Shown here: positions 41,595-49,339 of the stretch, piece after piece | Position numbering within the stretch: the stretch's first letter is position 1 | Layout of the letters: each line of letters starts with the position of its first letter | Origin: Phycisphaerae bacterium | Lineage (GTDB): Bacteria > Planctomycetota > Phycisphaerae > UBA1845 | Direction: 5' to 3' | DNA: 53,149 bases | NCBI GenBank assembly: GCA_029260055.1 | Contig: JAJDDX010000124.1 | Location: 1-53,149, forward strand | Notes under the pieces: model-generated | What the model saw: the letters and a program-made list of their open reading frames with translations, nothing else | What the model was told of the DNA's origin: nothing | The model's database searches: none | Translations under genes and position numbers: made by a program

Positions 41595-44500
41595 ATGAGT
41601 CTCACGAGGTCACTGAAGATAACCGTATGCTTGTTGGCGGCGACTCTTGTCGTCCCGTTGGCGTGCAATCCGGCCGATACGCAGGTCATTCTACCCGATC
41701 CGCCACCGGGGCGCCCGGAACCTCAACCCGTTCCGCCACTGACCGCCTTTCTCTCCGCGAATCGCTCGATTCTGATCCGAGACGACGCGAACGAGGGAAG
41801 CGCCGTGCTGACGGCGAGGGCCTCGCGCGCGGCCAGTTTCACCTGGACGATCGACGCTCCGGCCGGGTTGCGCCTGGAGACCTGCGTAGGTCCGGATACC
41901 GACTGTGTGCCGCTTCCGGCAAACGGGGAAGATCCGCACGTGGGCGTGGAGAGCTTCCTGCGTCTCCTGGGCGTGCTGAGTGACCCGGGGCCGGTTCCGG
42001 CGGGCGTCATCGTGCGCGTCGTCGCGAACGAGGGCGGCGCGACGGCTGAGGAAGAGATTGAGTTGGCGGTGGTGAGGCCTGAGGGCGAGCTTGCCGTGTC
42101 GATCTCGGCGGCCAGCGCCCGTATCGCCCCGCGCGGAAGTGTCGAGTTGACGGCGCGCGTGACAGGCGGGGCGCAGTTCGTGGCCGATTTGGGACAGGTT
42201 CCCGAGGATTGTGACGCGAACGCGGCGAACAACGAGTCCAATCCGCCCGATGCCGAGCCGGCCTATTGCATCACGTGGACGCTGGACGAAAGCGGGATGA
42301 CCCTGGACGGTCGCGGCGGCGGGGCACTGGATCTTTCCGGACTCACGACCGGTGACAACGGCGAGGAGGTCTCAGCGGCCGATTACGATGCGCCCTTGGG
42401 CGTGGGAAGCGTCACCTTCCGGGTCGACGTGACCGACCGTCGCGGTAACCGCGCGACGGCGACGTTGGCGATCACGGTCAACTCGGAACGCGAGTTGGAT
42501 ATCGCCGATGGCTCGGCTGCCAGTATCGAAGTCGCTCCGGGCCGATCGGTTCCGGTCAGCGCGACGGCGGCGGGCGGTGAGGCTCCGTATGGCATTACGT
42601 TCGAACTCCTCGGCGAGGATCCGCTCGGCGCGCTGGGCTCATCCGGCTGCCAGGACCTTACCGAGGAAGACGTTTGCGAGGTTCTGTTCGAGGCGCCTTC
42701 GGACCGCGTTGGCGCGGTTCAGATTCGCGTGACGATCGTGGACGCGGTCGGCGCAACCAGCAGTACGATCATTCCGCTATCCGTGGCAGCGCCGGAACCG
42801 CTCACTGTGGAGGCTGCGGCGCCCGGGGCCACGCTTCCCAACAGCACGGTGGAGGTCAAGGCGGACGTCTCCGGCGGCACGCCGCCCTATACGGTGTGTT
42901 ATGGGTTCCGCACGACGCCCGTTGGTTCTCTGCTCACCAAGGCGGACGACTGCACGCCCGATCCCGCAGAGGACTTCCTAGACGGCCTAGCCCTTTGCAC
43001 TTGTGGCGTCGGAAGCCTAAGTACCGGCGGCCTCGACGTGGTGACGCTGTTGCGGAACTACGCGGCGCCCTCGGGTACCGGGGACGTGAGTATCGAGGTC
43101 CGTGTGGCGGACGCCACCGGGGCGAACGCATCGGGCACGACCAGTATCAACATCTCCGCCAGTGCCGGTGGATCCGGGAGTGGTGGCACCGGCAGCGTCG
43201 GGATCAGTGCCTCAGCGCAGAATCCGACACTCTGTCTGGGTGAGGCGACACAGATCACGGCCACGGCGATTCCCGGCACGGCACCGTTTACCTTTGCGTT
43301 CGAGCTTCAGGGTACGGCGTTGGCGGGTGAGTCGTTGGTGCCAGCCGCCTCGTCGGCGACCTACACCGCCCCGAGCGGCACCGCGACTTCACGAAACATC
43401 GTGGTGACGGTGACGGACAACGCACTTACGGAGGCCACGACCATCGTGACCGTCGACAGCATCAGTCCGGCGGCGGCCTGCAACGACGGCAACGAGTGCA
43501 CGCAGAATTCCTGTACGCTCGGCGTCTGCTCCAACCCGGCGGTCACAGACGGCACCGGCTGTACGGACGACGGCAGCACATGCACCGACGACGTGTGTAC
43601 CACGGGCGCTTGCACCCATCCGCCGGTGGCGGACGGGACTTCATGTGACGACACGCTTCACTGTAACGGTGCGGACACATGCGCGGCCGGCGCATGCACG
43701 GATCACGCCGGCGATCCCTGCACGCTTCCGGACCTGTGCAGCGAGGCGATGGACGCTTGCGTCGAGTGCCTGATTGACGCCAACTGCGACGATTCCAACG
43801 TATGCACCGATGACGTTTGCTCGCTGGGCGTGTGCTTCAACACGTCGAATTTGGCGACGTGCGACGATGGCCTGTTCTGCACCGCCACCGACACGTGCAG
43901 CGGCGGTAATTGTATCGGCGTGGGCAATCCCTGCGGCGGGCAGGCGTGCGACGAAGGGACTGACGCGTGTGTCGACTGTCTCAACGCTGCCGACTGCAAC
44001 GACTTCAACGTTTGTACGGACGACGCCTGTACGGTCGGTGCGTGCCAGTACACCAACAACACGGATCCCTGCGACGACGGGCTCTTTTGCACCGGTGCTG
44101 ACACCTGTGCCGGCGGAACCTGCTCGAACAATGCGGGTGACCCATGCACGCTGCCCGATCTGTGCAGCGAGGGGCTGGATGCCTGTGTGGAGTGCCTGAT
44201 CAACTCGGACTGTGACGACGCGAACGTATGTACCGATGACGTGTGTTCGCTGGGCGTTTGCTTCAACACGTCGAACCTGGCTGCGTGCGACGACGGCTTG
44301 TTCTGCAACGGCGCCGATACCTGTAGCGGCAATACCTGTTCCGTCCACGCAGGGGCGCCTTGCGGCGCGCAACTGTGCGACGAGGCCGGCGATGCGTGCG
44401 TCGACTGCCTGGCTGATGGCGACTGCGACGACGGCAACGGTTGCACCAACAACACGTGCGCGGCGGGTGTCTGCCAGACGGCCAACAACACGGCCGCGTG

Positions 44501-45632
44501 CGATGACGGCCTGTTCTGCAACGGAGCGGACACGTGCTCGGGCGGTTCGTGCTCAACGAACGCCGGCGATCCGTGTACGCTGCCAGACTTATGTAGCGAA
44601 GGGCTTGATGCCTGCGTCGAGTGCCTTGTCGACACCGACTGCAACGACGCCAACGTGTGTACGACGGATCAGTGCTCCGGTGGCACATGTTTCAATACAC
44701 CGAACCTTTTGGCCTGCGACGATGGCCTGTTCTGCAACGGCACCGACACGTGTGGTGGCGGGACCTGTTCGGTTCACACGGGAACGCCGTGCGGAGCACA
44801 GGCGTGCGATGAGGGCGGCGACACGTGCGTCGACTGCCTGGTCGACGGCGACTGCGATGACGCCAACGGCTGTACGGACGACAGTTGCGCGGCGGGCGTT
44901 TGCCAGTTCGTCAGCAACGCGGATGCGTGTGACGACGGGCTGTTCTGCAACGGTGCCGACGTGTGTTCGGGCGGGGCTTGCACGCACGCAGGTGATCCGT
45001 GTACGGTCCCGGACCTGTGCAACGAGGCGTCCGATTCCTGCGTTACCTGCTTGGTGAACGGCGATTGCGACGACGGCAACGTCTGCACGACGGACTTCTG
45101 CTCGGGTGGCGCGTGCTTCAACTTCAACAACGCCGTGTCGTGCGACGACGGCCTCTTCTGTAACGGTGCCGACGTATGCTCGGGTGGGTCTTGCACACAT
45201 GCGGGCGATCCGTGCTCGGCCGGTGCCGAGTGTTCCGATACGTGCAACGAGACCGCTGATAACTGCCTGTCGTTGGCCGGAACCACGTGTGGCGATCCGA
45301 CTGCTACGGACTGTAACGCCGCGGACACCTGCGATGGCGCGGGTGCATGCCAGGATAACCTGGCGGGGGCTGGAGCTGCATGTGGCGACCTCGGCGCTAC
45401 CGAATGTGACGATCCGGACAGCTGTGACGGCGCGGGCGCTTGCCTCGATAACTTCGTCGCGGTTGGCACGGCTTGCGGCGACCCGAGCATTACGGATTGT
45501 ACGAATCCGGACACGTGCGACGGTGCCGGGACGTGCGAGGTGAATGACGAACCTGACGGAACAGCGTGTAACGACTGCCCTGCGACCCCGGCGTGCGATG
45601 TGTGTGCCGCCGGCGTGTGCCAGGACCTGTAG
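41595..45632 (+). CDS. Giant Cys-rich repeat lipoprotein
   Basis: A 1345-residue exported protein. The N-terminus has a hydrophobic segment and a somewhat atypical lipobox (PLAC, Cys24), so it is probably lipid-anchored. Residues about 40-610 contain several bacterial Ig-like or cadherin-like beta domains (for example ISAASARIAPRGSVELTARV and VSATAAGGEAPYGITFELL). From about residue 630 to the end the protein is Cys-, Asp- and Gly-rich, with eight copies of a 71-72-residue unit carrying CDDGLFCNGADTC-like cores. The disulfide-rich array should make a long stiff stalk outside the cell. The ATG at 41595 is preferred over a GTG at 41574 because AAAGG precedes it. An adhesin-like function is likely but unproven. 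Confidence 0.82.
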   Translation: MSLTRSLKITVCLLAATLVVPLACNPADTQVILPDPPPGRPEPQPVPPLTAFLSANRSILIRDDANEGSAVLTARASRAASFTWTIDAPAGLRLETCVGPDTDCVPLPANGEDPHVGVESFLRLLGVLSDPGPVPAGVIVRVVANEGGATAEEEIELAVVRPEGELAVSISAASARIAPRGSVELTARVTGGAQFVADLGQVPEDCDANAANNESNPPDAEPAYCITWTLDESGMTLDGRGGGALDLSGLTTGDNGEEVSAADYDAPLGVGSVTFRVDVTDRRGNRATATLAITVNSERELDIADGSAASIEVAPGRSVPVSATAAGGEAPYGITFELLGEDPLGALGSSGCQDLTEEDVCEVLFEAPSDRVGAVQIRVTIVDAVGATSSTIIPLSVAAPEPLTVEAAAPGATLPNSTVEVKADVSGGTPPYTVCYGFRTTPVGSLLTKADDCTPDPAEDFLDGLALCTCGVGSLSTGGLDVVTLLRNYAAPSGTGDVSIEVRVADATGANASGTTSINISASAGGSGSGGTGSVGISASAQNPTLCLGEATQITATAIPGTAPFTFAFELQGTALAGESLVPAASSATYTAPSGTATSRNIVVTVTDNALTEATTIVTVDSISPAAACNDGNECTQNSCTLGVCSNPAVTDGTGCTDDGSTCTDDVCTTGACTHPPVADGTSCDDTLHCNGADTCAAGACTDHAGDPCTLPDLCSEAMDACVECLIDANCDDSNVCTDDVCSLGVCFNTSNLATCDDGLFCTATDTCSGGNCIGVGNPCGGQACDEGTDACVDCLNAADCNDFNVCTDDACTVGACQYTNNTDPCDDGLFCTGADTCAGGTCSNNAGDPCTLPDLCSEGLDACVECLINSDCDDANVCTDDVCSLGVCFNTSNLAACDDGLFCNGADTCSGNTCSVHAGAPCGAQLCDEAGDACVDCLADGDCDDGNGCTNNTCAAGVCQTANNTAACDDGLFCNGADTCSGGSCSTNAGDPCTLPDLCSEGLDACVECLVDTDCNDANVCTTDQCSGGTCFNTPNLLACDDGLFCNGTDTCGGGTCSVHTGTPCGAQACDEGGDTCVDCLVDGDCDDANGCTDDSCAAGVCQFVSNADACDDGLFCNGADVCSGGACTHAGDPCTVPDLCNEASDSCVTCLVNGDCDDGNVCTTDFCSGGACFNFNNAVSCDDGLFCNGADVCSGGSCTHAGDPCSAGAECSDTCNETADNCLSLAGTTCGDPTATDCNAADTCDGAGACQDNLAGAGAACGDLGATECDDPDSCDGAGACLDNFVAVGTACGDPSITDCTNPDTCDGAGTCEVNDEPDGTACNDCPATPACDVCAAGVCQDL
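43644..45200 (+). repeat. Eight tandem 71-72-codon Cys-rich units
   Basis: The codons for the CDDGLFCNGADTC-like core start at 43644, 43860, 44070, 44286, 44499, 44715, 44928 and 45141, giving spacings of 210-216 bases. In most copies the flanking segment alternates between two types, a GDPCTLPDLCSE form and a GxPCGxQxCDE form, so the higher-order repeat is about 428 bases. The last copies are more diverged. Expansion by unequal crossing-over or slippage is the obvious explanation. Confidence 0.85.
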
Positions 45633-46006
45633 AACTTGGGCATTGGAACTGCGGCGGCTCGTCCGCCGCGGACGAAATAGACTGATTCTCGGCATAGGTG
45701 TCGACCTCGGCGGATAGCCGTCGAGGTCGGCACCTTGCCACGTTCTTATTGCCGGTGCGTCGCACCGGATGCCTTGTGGTCGGGTTGGCGCTGCGACCGC
45801 GGGGCGACATGGGACTGTTCTGCGAGCCTGGCGGTCGGGCTCGGGACGGTCAGCGATTGACATTCAAACGACCGCGGAAATAATCGTGCCGTGCTATGGT
45901 GCGGGTGCGGAGCAACTGGCGCGTAGCCTTGCGTGCGCTAACCGCGCGGACTCGTTCAAGTCAGAAAGAAGCGAGAACTAGCGCAGACATCGAAAGGACC
46001 CAACCG
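45633..46006. other. Intergenic region after the Cys-rich gene
   Basis: This 374-base stretch holds two hairpins close to the end of the Cys-rich gene (listed separately). Downstream of them I see no clear promoter, although an AAAGGA ribosome site is present immediately before the next gene. Longer frames extending leftward from the next gene have poor starts and are rejected. Confidence 0.45.
45651..45739. terminator. Two hairpins, the second about 22 bp long
   Basis: The first hairpin pairs GCGGCGG (45651-45657) with CCGCCGC (45663-45669). The second pairs 45696-45713 with 45718-45735 around an ATAG loop, with two G-U wobbles, and extends by 45691-45694 pairing with 45736-45739 across one bulged base. 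They lie 19 and 59 bases after the stop codon of the Cys-rich gene. No T-tract follows the long stem, so it may be a non-canonical terminator or a 3-prime stability element. Confidence 0.6.
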
Positions 46007-47710
46007 ATGAACCTACGCCCCAGTAGACCCCTGGCGGCCGCTCTGTGTGTGCTCTTGATGGCCGGTGCCGTACGGGCCCAGGATGCCGTGTGTCCCGCCG
46101 ATGCCTGCACGCAGGACGGCATCATCGTGGAAGACATCTCGAATGATGAACTCGTCGGCGTGATCGACTACGCGCCCGCGACGGATACGCGCAGCGGCAC
46201 GGTGGGGCGAAGGCTCTGCTGCCGGAACCTGGCCGTGGCCTCGATCCTGAGCCGGCTGGACATTGACGGCGACGGCATCGCGGACAACTCGCCCGACACG
46301 GACGGCGACGGCCTGCCCGACAACTGGGAGACCGGCGGGTTCGAGTCGCTGACGGCGAGTGGCGAGATGGCTGACCGCGTGGTGTTCTATCCGGCGCCAT
46401 CGGCGATCGTCCCCGGCACGCCGCCGACGCCGATCTTCACACGCCTCGCCGTGGCGACGAGCGCGCTCGATCCGGATACCGACGATGACGGCGTCAGCGA
46501 CTTCGACGAGGTCTTCGGTTTGATGTTCATCGACGAGGACCGCGACGGGCGGCTTGATGCGAACGAATGGGTGGACGCCAATGGCGACGGGCTCCCGAGC
46601 CCCGGCGAGTTCCCCATCGACAACACCGGCGCACGGATCCTGGGGTTCACGTTCTTGCACGACTTCGACGGGTTCCTCTTCACTGATCCGACGAACCGGG
46701 ACACCGACGGTGACGGCGAATCCGACGGTACCGACAACGACCCGCTTATCAACCCGCGCGCTTTCGGTAACCTCGAGACGATCATCGTGCGGTTCAACGC
46801 CGAGGGCAACGCGGACATCGACAAGGACGGGCTGGGCAACGGAATGGACATGGGCAATGACCTCGTCAGTACGGACGAGGAGGGCGTTCGGGATTTCCAG
46901 GTGATCGACAACCCGGAAAACGTGTCCGATCTGCTGAGCCTATTCCGCCGGGACCTGTTGACCGAGGGGTTCATCCCCGAAGCTCAGATCGAGGACTTGC
47001 TGGGTGCGGATTGGGACGGCAACGGCCTTTGGCGGTCGACGGACGTTCGCACGTGGCACCTCGTGATCGATCCTACCGATCCGCTGCTGACGCCTCCGGC
47101 AGCGTTCTTCACGCTGGATCCCGAGGATGAGGGAAGCCCAACCTTCTATGCCGAGCAGACGTTCGACGATCTGGCGGACGCGCTCGCGGATTCGGATTAC
47201 GATGCCTACGGCGGCGGCGTGGCTCGCGGCCAGGGACGCGGGATCGGCATGGGGTGGCAGGACCTGCTGAAGCCCAATGGCACGACTAAGTTCATTCCGG
47301 ACGAGCGCGTCTGGGCGATCCTCTATGCCTGGCGCGTGCCCGGCTTCGATATTGACGGCGATGGCTTCGTCGGCGTGCCGAATCTCTCGTCGACGGCACC
47401 GTCCGGGACCAATGCCGCTGGGGATGACATTGCGTCCGTGGCGCTCCGGGTGGATCAGACGACAGGCGCCACGACGGTCGCCGCCGACGTGCTGGTAACG
47501 AGCACCGCTGTGGAGGATCGCCCGTTCGACGATCGCATCGATTTCGTCAACGGCGGCGGCACCACCCTCAGCACCGACCCGACGCTTGACGGACGCATCG
47601 ACGCACCGGACGGGTTCCCGGGGTTCAACTGCGGAGCGATCTCGGCATCGGTCTTTCTGATGGCGTTCCTGGGGCTCGCAGCGCTGCGGTTCGTTCGGCG
47701 CGACCGGTAG
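46007..47710 (+). CDS. Secreted calcium-repeat protein with C-terminal anchor
   Basis: A 567-residue exported protein. The signal peptide ends at VRA-QD (about residue 24). The middle region carries Asp-rich loops of the thrombospondin type 3/EF-like kind: DIDGDGIADN, DTDGDGLPDN, DPDTDDDGVSD, DEDRDGRLDAN and DTDGDGESDG, which bind calcium in related proteins. The last 25 residues read as Cys-Gly, a hydrophobic stretch (SVFLMAFLGLAALRF) and a basic end (VRRDR). This is the layout of C-terminal sorting signals or tail anchors. AAAGGA lies 9 bases before the ATG. It follows the Cys-rich lipoprotein in the same direction. A surface matrix role is likely. Confidence 0.8.
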   Translation: MNLRPSRPLAAALCVLLMAGAVRAQDAVCPADACTQDGIIVEDISNDELVGVIDYAPATDTRSGTVGRRLCCRNLAVASILSRLDIDGDGIADNSPDTDGDGLPDNWETGGFESLTASGEMADRVVFYPAPSAIVPGTPPTPIFTRLAVATSALDPDTDDDGVSDFDEVFGLMFIDEDRDGRLDANEWVDANGDGLPSPGEFPIDNTGARILGFTFLHDFDGFLFTDPTNRDTDGDGESDGTDNDPLINPRAFGNLETIIVRFNAEGNADIDKDGLGNGMDMGNDLVSTDEEGVRDFQVIDNPENVSDLLSLFRRDLLTEGFIPEAQIEDLLGADWDGNGLWRSTDVRTWHLVIDPTDPLLTPPAAFFTLDPEDEGSPTFYAEQTFDDLADALADSDYDAYGGGVARGQGRGIGMGWQDLLKPNGTTKFIPDERVWAILYAWRVPGFDIDGDGFVGVPNLSSTAPSGTNAAGDDIASVALRVDQTTGATTVAADVLVTSTAVEDRPFDDRIDFVNGGGTTLSTDPTLDGRIDAPDGFPGFNCGAISASVFLMAFLGLAALRFVRRDR

Positions 47711-47724
47711 TCCTGCGCCGGCGG

Positions 47725-48102
47725 CTACGAGTGCGGCCGCTTTCGGGTCGGTCGTAGCGGTTTGTCGCGTCGTGGAGTTGGTTGCGCCTTCTTTTGATCG
47801 AGCGCGTCGGCTGCGCGGCGCTGGTCCTCTTTCGCCATCTCACCAGCGTGGTCTTCGAGGGAACCGTCGGCTGGGGACGCGTGTTCGGCGTCTTCCACGG
47901 CTAGGGGCTCCGCGCTCGTCCGACGTGTCGAGGCGTTCCGTTCATTGGCACATCCAGCCACGCAGACGAGCAACGCGAGCGCCGCTATCGTCCGGCGTGC
48001 AAGCCCGTTCGACGAGTGATTGGCTTTCGCTCGGCCTGACTTCGCATCGTAGCTTAGCTTCGTCTTCATGGTGTCGCTCGCGGAGGTCTCGCCCGGCGCC
48101 AT
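47725..48102 (-). CDS. Putative lipoprotein, 125 residues
   Basis: The protein contains a hydrophobic stretch followed by a lipobox VCVAGC (Cys51), so it is probably a lipoprotein despite an unusually long 35-residue polar n-region. The mature part is highly charged (Glu, Asp, Lys, Arg, Pro) and ends in a basic tail, without recognisable domains. AAAGGGA stands upstream of the start at 48102; a shorter version from 48069 would have a more usual n-region but no good ribosome site. It converges with the calcium-repeat gene across a 14-base gap. I recognise no family. Confidence 0.6.
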   Translation of the reverse strand: MAPGETSASDTMKTKLSYDAKSGRAKANHSSNGLARRTIAALALLVCVAGCANERNASTRRTSAEPLAVEDAEHASPADGSLEDHAGEMAKEDQRRAADALDQKKAQPTPRRDKPLRPTRKRPHS

Positions 48103-48163
48103 CGGCTCATCCCTTTGCCAATTGTACATCGCTGCCCGGTCAAACCCAATCCGCGGGCAGGGC

Positions 48164-49180
48164 TCAGGCCGGCTGCGGCTCGGACTCCTCGTTCAGGATG
48201 ACGGCCAGGTCTTTGGCGTCCACTCGCGGGAGCGACATGGCATCGGATGCCGGCGTTACCCGTCCCTGACGCGTCGTGAAGGCCTGAGCGAAGCCGGCTT
48301 GGCGGCAGATGGCAGCCGTGTCGCTGTCGAAACCGCCGTACGGATAGGCAAACGGGCGGGCGGCTGGGCCGAGACCGGAGCGAAGTATGGCGGCGACGCC
48401 CTGTATGTCGGATCTGCGTCGCCGGTCGGGCAAACGCAGAAGCGGCTCTAGGCTATACCCCTGTCCGCCGATCGTGTGGCCGCGGGAGCGCATGGCAGTG
48501 AGGTCCTTCCAGCCGACGTACCAGCGTTTCGACCAATCCCGGCTGGCCCCGATGTGCCGTTCGAAGAGGGTCCGGATGGCGCTATTGCGGACGGCGATCG
48601 GCAGTCGCATGGTGAGCAGGTACTTCAGGCTCGCGCGGACGGGCGTTTCGTAGAGATACATCCGCCGGGCGTGGCCGGTATCGGAGTCGTCGCGCGGCGC
48701 GCGCCAGCCGTGGTTTTCTTCCAGGATGTCCCGCAGGTTTCGTTCGAGCCACTCGTCGCCGTGGGCGGTCAGAAGCAGGTGGATGGCATGCGCGGGGAGC
48801 ATCTCCTCCGTGGCGAGGACGGCACCGGGCATGAAGAAGACGCCTCGGAGCCCTCGGTCCTCGAGCATGGGGGCAGCGACGCGGGCGTGATCGGAGAGGC
48901 CATCCTCGAACGTCAGCAGGAAGCAACGCTGCGGGATCGTGCCTTCACCCGCCAGCCATGCGTAGAGTTCCTGCCAGGTGATCGGCTCCATGAGCGCACA
49001 GAGACGATCGACCTGTTCGGCGAACGCGGTCGGCGTGACGCCCTTGACGCCTTCCTGCCACTTGGGGTCGGCCTGACGAATGTAGTGGTAGGTGATCACC
49101 ACGCATCGCGGGTCGTGCGCCTCGGCGTCTTGTTTGGTTGTGGATGACGGGTGGTGTCGATTCCCGCTGGTCTCGCCCAT
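48164..49180 (-). CDS. NodB-fold deacetylase homologue lacking metal ligands
   Basis: About 338 residues of the polysaccharide deacetylase (NodB/CE4) family. The first conserved motif reads LLTFEDG, so the catalytic Asp is Glu92, while the metal-binding Asp93 is kept. The second motif, normally IGxHxxxH, reads IGGQGYSL, with Gln240 and Leu244 in place of both metal-binding histidines. The later RPFAYPYGGFDSDT segment is conserved. Such a protein would be expected to be inactive as a zinc hydrolase and may bind glycan instead. There is no signal peptide. The start is uncertain; homology begins after 49180 and no ribosome site is obvious. It is divergent from the hexosaminidase gene. Confidence 0.8.
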   Translation of the reverse strand: MGETSGNRHHPSSTTKQDAEAHDPRCVVITYHYIRQADPKWQEGVKGVTPTAFAEQVDRLCALMEPITWQELYAWLAGEGTIPQRCFLLTFEDGLSDHARVAAPMLEDRGLRGVFFMPGAVLATEEMLPAHAIHLLLTAHGDEWLERNLRDILEENHGWRAPRDDSDTGHARRMYLYETPVRASLKYLLTMRLPIAVRNSAIRTLFERHIGASRDWSKRWYVGWKDLTAMRSRGHTIGGQGYSLEPLLRLPDRRRRSDIQGVAAILRSGLGPAARPFAYPYGGFDSDTAAICRQAGFAQAFTTRQGRVTPASDAMSLPRVDAKDLAVILNEESEPQPA

Positions 49181-49339
49181 AGCGCTATTTATCGGATTCG
49201 GGGCGACGCGGCTGCATCGCGCGTTGAAGACGGGCTTCGCACGCAAGCTTGTCCGGCACGGCGGCAGCGAGCACAATGCCATCGGCGAGCGGAACCGTCC
49301 CTTGCCGCGTGACCCGATAAAGACTCGCTGAGGATGCCG

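Noticed and set aside
43703..44653. Antisense frames with repeated Ser/His/Gln-rich units opposite the Cys-rich gene
   Set aside because: Their repetition mirrors the sense-strand Cys-rich repeat; they have no signal peptide or known domain.
43644..45200. Regularly spaced repeats that could be taken for a CRISPR array
   Set aside because: Units are over 200 bases, diverged and in frame within a coding gene; no short identical repeats with unique spacers and no cas genes.
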